From an uncultured Clostridia bacterium (GTDB lineage Bacteria > Bacillota_A > Clostridia > Oscillospirales > Oscillospiraceae), in the NCBI GenBank assembly GCA_947307375.1, contig CAMZIX010000068.1, positions 1 to 6,913 of the forward strand: a stretch of 6,913 bases of DNA, in the 5' to 3' direction. The position numbers and the translations under genes are program-made. How positions within the stretch are numbered: position 1 is the first letter of the stretch; every line of letters begins with the position of its first letter. Below, one piece after another: positions 1-5,593 of the stretch. The notes under the pieces were generated by a model, which was not told the DNA's origin, did no database searches, and worked only from the letters and a program-made list of their open reading frames with translations.

Positions 1-1132
1 TGTTCCGCCCGATCAGCTCCTCCTTGATGAAGCGCACGGCCTCGGGATTGGTCAGATCGAGCATGCCGGCGTCGAAGGTGGTGGATTTGATGTGGTAGAC
101 GCTGCCGTCCGCGCGGGTGATGAGCCAGCCCTTGTCAAGACACAGCTTATACAGCCGTCCGCCCTTGACCAGATAGGGGTTGATGTAGCCGAGGAAGCGC
201 ACGCCGCGCTCCTTCAGCTTCCGGATCCCCTCGCGCAGGCCGGGATAGAGCGTCTCGTCGACCTCCCAGTTCCACCAGACCTGCTTGCCCATGACGGTGC
301 GGTTTTCGCCGCACCAGTCCTGGCACCAGACGCCGCTGACCTTCGCGCCGGCGTCCAGCATGGCGAAGGCCTTTCGCAGCACGGTTTCCGTACCGCCCTG
401 TACGCCGAGGATCATGCCGTCCAGGCACCAGTCGGGCAGATACTGCCGGTTGGGGATCACGCCGGCCAGCAGACGGTTGAGCGCGGCGTAGGAATCGGCC
501 TGCCAGAGGCGCAGCGAGGCCGGGCAGGCGTCAAAGCTGAAGAGGAAGGCGTCGTCGGCGAAGACGGAGGCGCCGTCGGCCGCGGCGTCAAACAGGATCA
601 TACGGCCGCGATCGGTGACGAAGACGGGCATCGGCGCATAGCTGCCGATCTCGCTGTGCGGCTTTTCCCGGTACAGGGCGCGGGGCAGGAAAGCCTTTTC
701 GAGGATCGTGGAGGCCTTGATATGCTCGGAGACGAAGTTCACGACGCGCTCGCCCCGGAGATTGACCTGGCGGTACTGCTCGCCGCCGCCGAAGACGGCC
801 TCATCCGCCTCCGCGGGGAGGGAGAACTCGTAGGCCCAGCCCGGCTCGCCGGAGAAAAGAAGCTCGACGCCCCGCTCGATCTCGCGCAGCGAGGCGCGCA
901 GGCGGTGCTCCTCCGCAAAGAACAGAAAGCTGCCGTCCTCTTCCCGGCGCAGCCCGCGCAGAGGAATGCGCGCCGTCACGCGCGCGGTCACTTTGACGGT
1001 GCCGCGGTCGGCCTGATATTCCTTTTCGCGGCGCAGCGCCGTGACAAAGGGATGCTCGGAACTGTGCGAAAGCAGCGTCACGCCCCGGAACGCCAGACAG
1101 AGCCGGTCTTCGGCGCAGTCGATCGTCAACAT
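1..1132 (-). CDS. YihQ-like GH31 alpha-glycosidase (N-terminal part, runs off the left edge)
   Basis: Glycoside hydrolase family 31, closest to the YihQ (sulfoquinovosidase) branch as I recall it. I translated it from the ATG at 1132; 377 codons are visible and there is no stop before the edge. Matching landmarks are FGGGEQY (residues 114-120), LRGERV just after it, GVQGGTE with Gln245, GVWCQDW with Gln271, GKQVWWNW (282-289), LGYINPY, and LDLTNPEA near the edge. The catalytic nucleophile and acid aspartates lie further downstream and are not in the window; family members are about 650-680 residues, so a little over half is seen. E. coli YihQ holds the sulfonate with Gln288, Arg301 and Trp304. 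The equivalents here are Gln271, Gln284 and Trp287, so the arginine is missing and the substrate may be an ordinary alpha-glucoside. There is no signal peptide, so it is probably cytoplasmic. The start is supported by AGGAGG 7 nt upstream. Confidence 0.93.
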   Translation of the reverse strand, partial: MLTIDCAEDRLCLAFRGVTLLSHSSEHPFVTALRREKEYQADRGTVKVTARVTARIPLRGLRREEDGSFLFFAEEHRLRASLREIERGVELLFSGEPGWAYEFSLPAEADEAVFGGGEQYRQVNLRGERVVNFVSEHIKASTILEKAFLPRALYREKPHSEIGSYAPMPVFVTDRGRMILFDAAADGASVFADDAFLFSFDACPASLRLWQADSYAALNRLLAGVIPNRQYLPDWCLDGMILGVQGGTETVLRKAFAMLDAGAKVSGVWCQDWCGENRTVMGKQVWWNWEVDETLYPGLREGIRKLKERGVRFLGYINPYLVKGGRLYKLCLDKGWLITRADGSVYHIKSTTFDAGMLDLTNPEAVRFIKEELIGRN

Positions 1133-1139
1133 GATTTGG

Positions 1140-1145
1140 CCTCCT
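1140..1145 (-). promoter_or_regulatory. Ribosome binding site of the GH31 gene
   Basis: AGGAGG on the minus strand, 7 nt before the ATG at 1132. It fixes the start of a gene that has no stop codon inside the window. Confidence 0.85.
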
Positions 1146-1160
1146 GTGCTTGTTTTCTCC

Positions 1161-1189
1161 AGTTTACCCCAGAGCGGAGACGGAGTCAA
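1161..1189 (-). promoter_or_regulatory. Sigma-A-like promoter of the GH31 gene
   Basis: Minus-strand TTGACT (1184-1189), a 17-nt spacer and TAAACT (1161-1166), 5/6 and 4/6 matches to consensus. Transcription would start near 1154, giving a leader of about 20 nt that contains the ribosome binding site. The promoter lies between that gene and the terminator of the gene upstream, which fits a separate transcript. Confidence 0.5.
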
Positions 1190-1204
1190 TGAGGCATGAA
1201 GAAT

Positions 1205-1233
1205 AAAAAAAGACGGCCGAAACCGTCTTTTTT
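1205..1233 (-). terminator. Rho-independent terminator of the Ig-like surface protein gene
   Basis: Perfect 6-bp stem AGACGG/CCGTCT (1211-1216 with 1223-1228) around a 6-nt loop, flanked by an A-run on the left and a T-run on the right. On the minus strand it follows the stop at 1254 by about 20 nt and ends in seven T's. The flanking A and T runs extend the pairing, so it could act in both directions, but only the minus-strand gene needs it. Confidence 0.85.
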
Positions 1234-1253
1234 ACTAAATATGAAGAACGAAA

Positions 1254-2234
1254 TCAATCCTCATCGTCCTCTTCGTCCTCATCGTCGCCGCGGCGGCGGA
1301 CGATCAGGGCGGTGATGCCGCCGACGACCGCAGCCACTGCCAGCACGCCGCCGATAATGGTCAGCATGTTCAGCGCATTGCTGGCGCGCTCCTGCGCGGA
1401 GGCGGCGCTGCGGGAGCTGTCCTTGCTCTCGCTCGGCTTGGTGGGCGCGGTATCCTCGGCCGGCTCGTCCACCACGGGCACCAGCGGCGCCGGGGTGCTG
1501 GGCGCCGTCGGCTCGGGCTCCGGCGTGGCGTTGGGATCGATGGGCGCGGCGAAGGTCACGGCGACGGCGTTGGAGAGCACCGGGTCGCTGGAGCGGCCGT
1601 TCTGGACGCTGGTGACCTCGACGTAGTAGTAGGTGGTGCCGGTCTGCTCGGCGGGCGTGTAGCTGGCCTCGGTGGCGCCTTCGATCGCGGTGCCGCCCTG
1701 GTTGGAGTTGGCGGTGTTGGAATACCACTGGAAGTGCAGCGTGCCCTCCACCGTGGCGGCGGAGACGCTCAGCGTGCCGGTCTCACCGGAGGCCAGGGAC
1801 AGGCCCTGCGGCTGGGCGGAGATGGTCGGCGCCTTGACGAAGACGCCGTTGACGCGGATCAGCGCGCCCCAGGAATACTCCACGCCGCCGGGTCCGCGGA
1901 ACATGGCTTCCACGCGCCAGCCGTCCATTTCGGCGGGGATATTGGCGATGATCAGCACCTCCGTGCCGAGGCCGTAGACGGTGCAGCCGAAATACGCCGG
2001 CGCGTCGGCGGCCTGGATGGTGTTGGTGGTATCGTTGCTGACGATGCGCCAGATGATCTCGTTATAGTTTTCCGCCTGGGCGATAAAGGTGGCGGTGCCG
2101 CCCTCGTCGACGGTCTCGCCGGTGGGGTTTTTGATGACGTTGGGCTTCGGCCCGGTCGGCTCGGTGGCGCAGGCGGGGACGCCCAGCGCGAAGACGAGCA
2201 GCAGAACAAGCAGTATACTGACGGTTTTTTTCAT
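1254..2234 (-). CDS. Ig-like-domain surface protein, signal peptide plus C-terminal membrane anchor with polyacidic tail
   Basis: Exported cell-surface protein of 326 residues; I do not recognise the exact family. It starts with a Sec signal peptide (MKK, then a Leu/Val-rich core, likely cut after the Ala-Cys-Ala at 21-23). A first beta-rich segment covers about 30-130. A second, more typical bacterial Ig-like domain covers about 135-228, with FQWYSN, a SYTP turn and TYYYVEVTS strands. A Pro/Thr/Glu-rich linker (about 229-285) follows, then one hydrophobic helix (about 288-312), RRR as stop-transfer signal, and ten consecutive Asp/Glu residues at the C-terminus. There is no LPXTG motif, so the anchor is transmembrane, not sortase-made. 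The start at 2234 is preferred over the in-frame ATG at 2243: GGGGAAGG (2244-2251) lies 9 nt from the former and touches the latter. It is apparently monocistronic. A binding or adhesion role is inference from the domain type. Confidence 0.85.
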   Translation of the reverse strand: MKKTVSILLVLLLVFALGVPACATEPTGPKPNVIKNPTGETVDEGGTATFIAQAENYNEIIWRIVSNDTTNTIQAADAPAYFGCTVYGLGTEVLIIANIPAEMDGWRVEAMFRGPGGVEYSWGALIRVNGVFVKAPTISAQPQGLSLASGETGTLSVSAATVEGTLHFQWYSNTANSNQGGTAIEGATEASYTPAEQTGTTYYYVEVTSVQNGRSSDPVLSNAVAVTFAAPIDPNATPEPEPTAPSTPAPLVPVVDEPAEDTAPTKPSESKDSSRSAASAQERASNALNMLTIIGGVLAVAAVVGGITALIVRRRGDDEDEEDDED

Positions 2235-2243
2235 ATCCTTCAT

Positions 2244-2251
2244 CCTTCCCC
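2244..2251 (-). promoter_or_regulatory. Ribosome binding site deciding the start of the Ig-like protein gene
   Basis: Minus-strand GGGGAAGG. It is 9 nt from the ATG at 2234 but has no spacing to the alternative in-frame ATG at 2243, which argues for the MKKT start. Confidence 0.55.
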
Positions 2252-2287
2252 ATCCGAAACAATGGTCTTCTCTTTTTTTACCGCTTC

Positions 2288-2316
2288 ATTATATCTTGTT
2301 TCTCTTGTCTTTTCCA
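2288..2316 (-). promoter_or_regulatory. Promoter of the Ig-like surface protein gene
   Basis: Perfect -10 TATAAT on the minus strand (plus bases 2288-2293), with TGGAAA (2311-2316) as a 4/6 -35 at 17 nt. Transcription would start near 2281, about 45 nt before the start codon. It lies in an AT-rich stretch within the divergent gap shared with the acyltransferase operon. Confidence 0.6.
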
Positions 2317-2374
2317 TCCCCAATTCCCGGTTTTAAGACTTTTTCAGATTTTTTCCGCGCCGGAGGGAGCGACC

Positions 2375-2391
2375 GGCGGCGGGCGGCCGCC
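2375..2391. repeat. GC-only inverted repeat in the divergent intergenic region
   Basis: GGCGGC (2375-2380) and GCCGCC (2386-2391) around a 5-nt loop; the inner part also contains the 10-bp palindrome GGCGGCCGCC (2382-2391). No T-run follows on either strand, so it is not a standard terminator. It sits between the two divergent promoters and could be an operator, or chance in GC-rich DNA. Confidence 0.3.
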
Positions 2392-2430
2392 AATTATTAA
2401 CAAATTATCCGATACTTTTCGGCGCGGCGG

Positions 2431-2439
2431 TGCTATAAT
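2431..2439 (+). promoter_or_regulatory. Extended -10 promoter of the acyltransferase-PAP2 operon
   Basis: TGCTATAAT, a perfect -10 with the extended TGn element. No good -35 lies at 16-18 nt (GATACT at 2411-2416 is poor), which is typical of promoters that rely on the extended -10. Transcription would start near 2446, just before the ribosome binding site. Confidence 0.65.
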
Positions 2440-2453
2440 ATGGATCTGCCGGG

Positions 2454-2460
2454 AAGGAGG
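2454..2460 (+). promoter_or_regulatory. Ribosome binding site deciding the start of the PlsC-like gene
   Basis: AAGGAGG, 7 nt before the ATG at 2468. The in-frame GTG at 2462 is only 1 nt away from it and is therefore unlikely to be the start. Confidence 0.85.
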
Positions 2461-2467
2461 CGTGGCC

Positions 2468-3223
2468 ATGCGTCCGAAAAAGACGAGTCTGATGTATAAA
2501 ATCCTGTGCTTTTTCATCAACCTCTTCTTCCCTCGGATGGAAGTGTTCGGGCTGGAGAACCTGCCGGGGGAGCCCTGCATCCTCGTGGGCAACCACAGCC
2601 AGATGAGCGGCCCGCTGATGAGCGAGCTGCGCCTGGACATCCCGCATGAGACCTGGTGCGCGGGCCCTCTGATGGTCTGGAAGGAGGCGGCGGACTATGC
2701 CTTCACCGATTTCTGGTCCTTCAAGCCGCGCTGGACGCATCCCTTCTACCGCCTGCTGAGCTGGCTCGTCACGCCGATCGCGGTGTGCCTGTTCAACAAC
2801 GCCCATACGATCCCGGTCTACCATGACGTGCGCCTGCGCCAGACCTATCGGCAGAGCGTGGACGCTCTGGCCGACGGCGAGAGCCTGGTGATCTTCCCCG
2901 AAAAGAACGAGAAGGACAACCACATCCTCTACGCCTTCCAGGACAAATTCGTGGACACCGCGCGCTTCTATCATAAAAAAACCGGGCGCTGCGCGCCCTT
3001 TGTGCCGGTCTATGTCTGCCCCGCGCTGAAAAGCGTCTATATCGGCAAGCCGACCGTCTTTGACCCGGAGGCGCCGATCGCCGCGGAGCGCGAGCGCGTC
3101 TGCCGCTATCTGCGCGACGAGATCACGGCGACCGCGGAGTCGCTGCCGCTGCACACCGTCGTGCCCTACCGGAACATCCGGAAACGGGATTACCCGAAAA
3201 ACAGATTACAGGAAACCAGGTGA
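2468..3223 (+). CDS. PlsC-like lysophospholipid/glycerol-phosphate acyltransferase family protein
   Basis: Probable acyltransferase of the 1-acylglycerol-3-phosphate acyltransferase superfamily, 251 residues, about the usual length. Motif I is represented by VGNHSQMSGP, with His43; the Asp expected five residues later (HX4D) is Gly48. Motif II resembles IPVYHDVR (115-122), motif III is IFPEKNE with FPE at 143-145, and motif IV is a VPVY segment after it. The N-terminus (about 10-22, ILCFFINLFFP) is hydrophobic and probably membrane-associated; another hydrophobic stretch lies near 96-108. I recall a Clostridia family with the same NHxQMxGP and conserved HTVVPYRNI C-terminus, usually annotated only broadly, so the Gly is probably a family trait and not a damaged gene. 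The stop is 10 nt before the PAP2-like gene, which suggests shared transcription. Acyl-group substrate and acceptor cannot be told from sequence. Confidence 0.85.
   Translation: MRPKKTSLMYKILCFFINLFFPRMEVFGLENLPGEPCILVGNHSQMSGPLMSELRLDIPHETWCAGPLMVWKEAADYAFTDFWSFKPRWTHPFYRLLSWLVTPIAVCLFNNAHTIPVYHDVRLRQTYRQSVDALADGESLVIFPEKNEKDNHILYAFQDKFVDTARFYHKKTGRCAPFVPVYVCPALKSVYIGKPTVFDPEAPIAAERERVCRYLRDEITATAESLPLHTVVPYRNIRKRDYPKNRLQETR
3218..3223 (+). promoter_or_regulatory. Ribosome binding site of the PAP2-like gene, overlapping the upstream stop codon
   Basis: AGGTGA, 10 nt before the ATG at 3234, with its TGA being the stop of the acyltransferase gene. It supports coupled translation and the start at 3234 over an in-frame ATG at 3060, which lies inside the upstream gene. 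Confidence 0.5.
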
Positions 3224-3233
3224 ATCTGCCTAT

Positions 3234-3920
3234 ATGCACAGACCGATGATCGATTATCGCGGCTTCCGCTTCAGCCGGCTGCGAGAGCCGCAGTTTTCCC
3301 ATTTGCTGCTGCTTCTGGGCTGGATCTTCTATTTTTCGATGTATTTCATCACCGAAAACCTGATCCCGGCCGAGGCCTGCACGCCGATCCACTGCGCGCT
3401 GGACGACAGGATCCCCTTCTGCGAGTACTTCGCCGTGTTTTACGTCGGCTGGTACTTTTACGTATTCGGCATGCTGCTGTATTACATCCTCTTCGACGCG
3501 GACTGCTTCCGCGGCCTGTCGAAGTATATCCTCACCACCCAGGTGCTCGCGATGACCTGCTACATCCTCTGGCCCAGCCGGCAGGATCTGCGCCCGGAGT
3601 TTTTCGAGCGGGACAACATCTTCACCTGGACGATGGCCTTCATCTACAGCTTCGACACCAGCACCGGGGTCTGCCCCTCGCTGCACGTGGCCTATTCGAT
3701 GGGCATCATGTCCACGGTGTGGAAGGACCGGCTGATGCCGAAGGGCTGGCGCTGGGCGCTGACGTTCTTCGCCGTCATGGTCTGCATCGCCGTTTGCTTT
3801 GTCAAGCAGCACTCCGCGCTGGATGTGTTCGCCGCCTTCCCGGTCTGCGTGGTCGCCGAGCTCGTCGCCTACGGCAGAAGCTGGTGGCTCCCGCGCCTGC
3901 GGAAACGGAAAACGGAATAA
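3234..3920 (+). CDS. PAP2-fold integral membrane phosphatase/phosphotransferase
   Basis: Polytopic membrane protein of 228 residues with the core of the PAP2 (type 2 phosphatidic acid phosphatase) superfamily. Visible motifs are LRP (Arg120-Pro121, remnant of C1), GVCPSLHV (Pro148-Ser-Leu-His151, the C2 PSxH box) and KQHSALD (His193, Asp197, the Hx3D of C3). His151, His193 and Asp197 form the expected catalytic set. The C1 lysine and the Ser-Arg of C3 are absent, resembling the inositol-phosphotransferase-like subset of PAP2 more than classic phosphatases. Membrane helices are seen near 20-40, 62-84, 95-115, 152-165, 172-192 and 198-212, and the C-terminus is basic. Together with the upstream acyltransferase it suggests a step in phospholipid or glycolipid metabolism; head-group removal or transfer is inference. 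Confidence 0.87.
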   Translation: MHRPMIDYRGFRFSRLREPQFSHLLLLLGWIFYFSMYFITENLIPAEACTPIHCALDDRIPFCEYFAVFYVGWYFYVFGMLLYYILFDADCFRGLSKYILTTQVLAMTCYILWPSRQDLRPEFFERDNIFTWTMAFIYSFDTSTGVCPSLHVAYSMGIMSTVWKDRLMPKGWRWALTFFAVMVCIAVCFVKQHSALDVFAAFPVCVVAELVAYGRSWWLPRLRKRKTE

Positions 3921-3923
3921 AAA

Positions 3924-3958
3924 GAACAGCTTCCCGGAAAACGGGAAGCTGTTTTGCG
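3924..3958. terminator. Bidirectional terminator between the convergent PAP2-like and lipoprotein genes
   Basis: Perfect 12-bp stem AACAGCTTCCCG/CGGGAAGCTGTT (3925-3936 with 3942-3953) around a 5-nt GAAAA loop. The plus strand continues TTGCGTTTT, and the minus strand continues with a CTTTTTATT tract, so it can end both transcripts. It lies between the stops at 3920 and 3979. Confidence 0.9.
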
Positions 3959-3978
3959 TTTTCGGCAGGAAAACGGCG

Positions 3979-4611
3979 TTATTTCTCCAGTCCGTAGAAA
4001 AACCCGAGCATAAACGGGGGATCCTCTTCGAAGAAAGAGCTGAGAGTGATCACGGCCATGTGTTTGCCCGTCTTGATGTATACCTGTTGACTGTAGTAGT
4101 TGCCGTTTGCGGTCGCCGCCACAGTCAGCGTGCCCGGATGCGGCGTGCCGGCGATGCTGTAGATCTGCTTTTCCACAGTCACATCACTGACGCCCGCCAT
4201 GTCGGAGAAGGTTTTTTCCAACGTGGTAACGGCCAGCTCCTGATACTGCTCTTCGGAGAGCAGGGCGTTGCCGATGGCATTCAGCCGCTCAAAAACGATG
4301 TTGATGTTTGCGCCGCTGGTATGTGTGGCGTTGAAATCCTGGATCACATTGCTGCTTTCCAGCAGCTTCTGGTACTTCTCCGGATCGTTGAAGATCTCCG
4401 CGGTCGTGCCAGACATCTCGGCCAACTCCTCGTCGCTGAAAACGTGCCAGTCACCCTCCAGCGTGCAGCCGAGGCCGAGGCTTTCGTTTTGATAGTTCAG
4501 GCCGTCCACTGTGCCGCGGACCAGCGTCGGGTCGCCCTTTCCGGCGGCGCCGCAGGCAGCGAGAGCAAGAATCATGGCGAGAGCCAGGAACAGAACAAGG
4601 ATCTTTTTCAT
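3979..4611 (-). CDS. Putative lipoprotein of unknown function
   Basis: A 210-residue exported lipoprotein. The signal peptide (MKKILVLFLALAM...) ends in a good lipobox, Leu17-Ala18-Ala19-Cys20, so it should be lipidated at Cys20 and held on the outer face of the membrane. The mature part opens with a Gly/Lys linker and a GxVxGLxYxNESLGLG segment leading to a Trp (GDWHVFS), then SDEELAEMSG, an amphipathic region around NDPEKYQKLLESSN, and a beta-rich second half. I recall similar Clostridia lipoproteins with 'YxNxxLGLxxxxxxxW...SDEELAE' openings but no assigned activity; a PsbP/Mog1-like fold is only a guess. The start is supported by AAAGGAG 7 nt upstream. Its third-position GC looks lower by eye than that of its neighbours. 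It stands alone between two terminators. Confidence 0.85.
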   Translation of the reverse strand: MKKILVLFLALAMILALAACGAAGKGDPTLVRGTVDGLNYQNESLGLGCTLEGDWHVFSDEELAEMSGTTAEIFNDPEKYQKLLESSNVIQDFNATHTSGANINIVFERLNAIGNALLSEEQYQELAVTTLEKTFSDMAGVSDVTVEKQIYSIAGTPHPGTLTVAATANGNYYSQQVYIKTGKHMAVITLSSFFEEDPPFMLGFFYGLEK

Positions 4612-4661
4612 GAGAGTTCTCCTTTCCGTCGGTTGCGTTCGTCATAGCGATGAACATAATT

Positions 4662-4690
4662 AGTTTACCACAGGATGGCCGCTGCCGCAA
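4662..4690 (-). promoter_or_regulatory. Possible promoter of the lipoprotein gene
   Basis: Minus-strand TTGCGG (4685-4690), 17 nt, then TGG-TAAACT with the -10 at 4662-4667. The -35 is weak (3/6) but the -10 carries the extended TGn element. The -10 hexamer is the same as that proposed for the GH31 gene. Predicted start near 4655. Confidence 0.4.
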
Positions 4691-4696
4691 GACGCC

Positions 4697-4729
4697 GGAA
4701 AACGCGGAGCGATTTTTTCGCTCCGCGTT
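4697..4729 (-). terminator. Terminator of the GntR-ABC operon
   Basis: Perfect 12-bp stem AACGCGGAGCGA/TCGCTCCGCGTT (4701-4712 with 4718-4729) with a loop of five T's on the plus strand. On the minus strand it lies 12 nt after the permease stop and is followed by TTTTCC, a short U-tract partly inside the stem. There is no T-run on the plus strand. Confidence 0.7.
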
Positions 4730-4741
4730 CGGGATGGCCGA

Positions 4742-5593
4742 TCAGGCCAGATTCAGCTTTTTGTTCAGGCTCAGCGCGGTGACGACGTAGAGCACGGCGC
4801 CCTGCAGGAGCTCCAGCAGCAGTCCGCCGCCGATCCCGGCGCTCATGACGCGGATGATGCCCGGCGCGGTCTGCGCCAGCTCCTCGATCGACTCCACGAC
4901 GATGTCGATGCTGCCGGTACTGTTCAGACCGCTGAACACGGTCGTGCCGAGGATCTGGAAGACGATGCTGATGCCGATGAAGGCCAGCACGCTCATCAGA
5001 CCCTTGTGGTTGGCGGACATCTGGCCCAGGCCCATCGCCGCGTAGAAGTGCAGGCAGGTGCTCAGACAGGTGACGACCGAGGCGACGACGAATTCGCCCA
5101 GCAGCAGGACCAGGCTGCCCTTGGACACGCCGAGGCTGTACAGCATATCCAGCACCTCGCGCAGCCCGTAGAAGGCGGCGTTGAAGTCGTCGGCGCTTAT
5201 CTTGCCGAGGTTTGCGACCGTCAGCAGCGTCAGCAGGCCGATCAGCAGCGCGGTGGCCAGGAACCAGACCGTGGAGACGATCAGCTTCGACCAGATCAGC
5301 GCGTGGCTGTTCGTCGGCAGGGTGAACATCAGGTAGCCCTCGTCCTTGAGCAGATTGCGGTAAAAGCGGCTGATCATCAGCACCAGGGCGATGACCCAGG
5401 CGACGGTCATGCCGATGAGGAAGGCTGCGATGAACAGCCCCATCACGACGCGCAGCAGCGTGCCGCCGAAGCCGGATTCCAGCACGCGGATGGAAATATT
5501 GGCCAGCAGGCCCAGAAGCGCCAGCACGCCCAGCGTGGGCAGCATGCGCCGCCCGGTGGCGCGGAATTCATGCTTGATCAGATGGCCTAGCAT
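4742..5593 (-). CDS. ABC transporter permease, ABC-2-like (third gene of GntR-ABC operon)
   Basis: Integral membrane partner of the adjacent ATPase, 283 residues. It opens with a short cytoplasmic stretch (MLGHLIKHEFRATGRR), then about six hydrophobic segments: roughly 18-37, 45-75, 103-130, 158-185, 196-218 and 250-273. The cytoplasmic loop after the second segment reads FYRNLLKDEGYLMFTLP, followed by HALIWSKL. As I recall, this loop is characteristic of Clostridia permeases paired with YtrB-like ATPases and probably contacts the ATPase. The ATG overlaps the ATPase stop by 7 nt (ATGCTAG), and GGGAGG lies 7 nt upstream inside the ATPase gene, so translation is coupled. No periplasmic binding protein is nearby, which fits export or a stress/antibiotic-response role more than uptake. 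The transported substrate is unknown. Confidence 0.87.
   Translation of the reverse strand: MLGHLIKHEFRATGRRMLPTLGVLALLGLLANISIRVLESGFGGTLLRVVMGLFIAAFLIGMTVAWVIALVLMISRFYRNLLKDEGYLMFTLPTNSHALIWSKLIVSTVWFLATALLIGLLTLLTVANLGKISADDFNAAFYGLREVLDMLYSLGVSKGSLVLLLGEFVVASVVTCLSTCLHFYAAMGLGQMSANHKGLMSVLAFIGISIVFQILGTTVFSGLNSTGSIDIVVESIEELAQTAPGIIRVMSAGIGGGLLLELLQGAVLYVVTALSLNKKLNLA

Noticed and set aside
92..1192. Plus-strand open frame of 366 codons opposite the GH31 gene
   Set aside because: Its translation is Ala/Gly/Asp/Gln-rich with no recognisable domain, and the minus strand carries an unmistakable GH31 protein with promoter and ribosome binding site. It is a by-product of high third-position GC.
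2165..2176. Lipobox in the Ig-like surface protein (Val-Pro-Ala-Cys)
   Set aside because: Pro at -2 does not fit the lipobox, and the protein has a C-terminal membrane anchor; Ala-Cys-Ala fits a signal peptidase I site better.
1734..2336. Plus-strand 200-codon frame opposite the surface protein
   Set aside because: Asp/Gly/Ala-rich translation with no domain, and it crosses into the AT-rich gap; antisense shadow.
2405..3154. Minus-strand 249-codon frame opposite the acyltransferase gene
   Set aside because: Composition is Arg/Ala/Gln/His-rich with no motif, and it overlaps a plus-strand gene with clear family motifs, promoter and ribosome binding site.
3060..3233. Upstream extension of the PAP2-like gene to an ATG at 3060
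   Set aside because: It lies within the acyltransferase gene and gives an Arg/Ser-rich segment unlike any PAP2 N-terminus; the ATG at 3234 has a ribosome binding site.
5006..5590. Plus-strand 194-codon frame opposite the permease
   Set aside because: Gln/Asp/His-rich low-complexity translation, antisense to a clear six-helix membrane protein.
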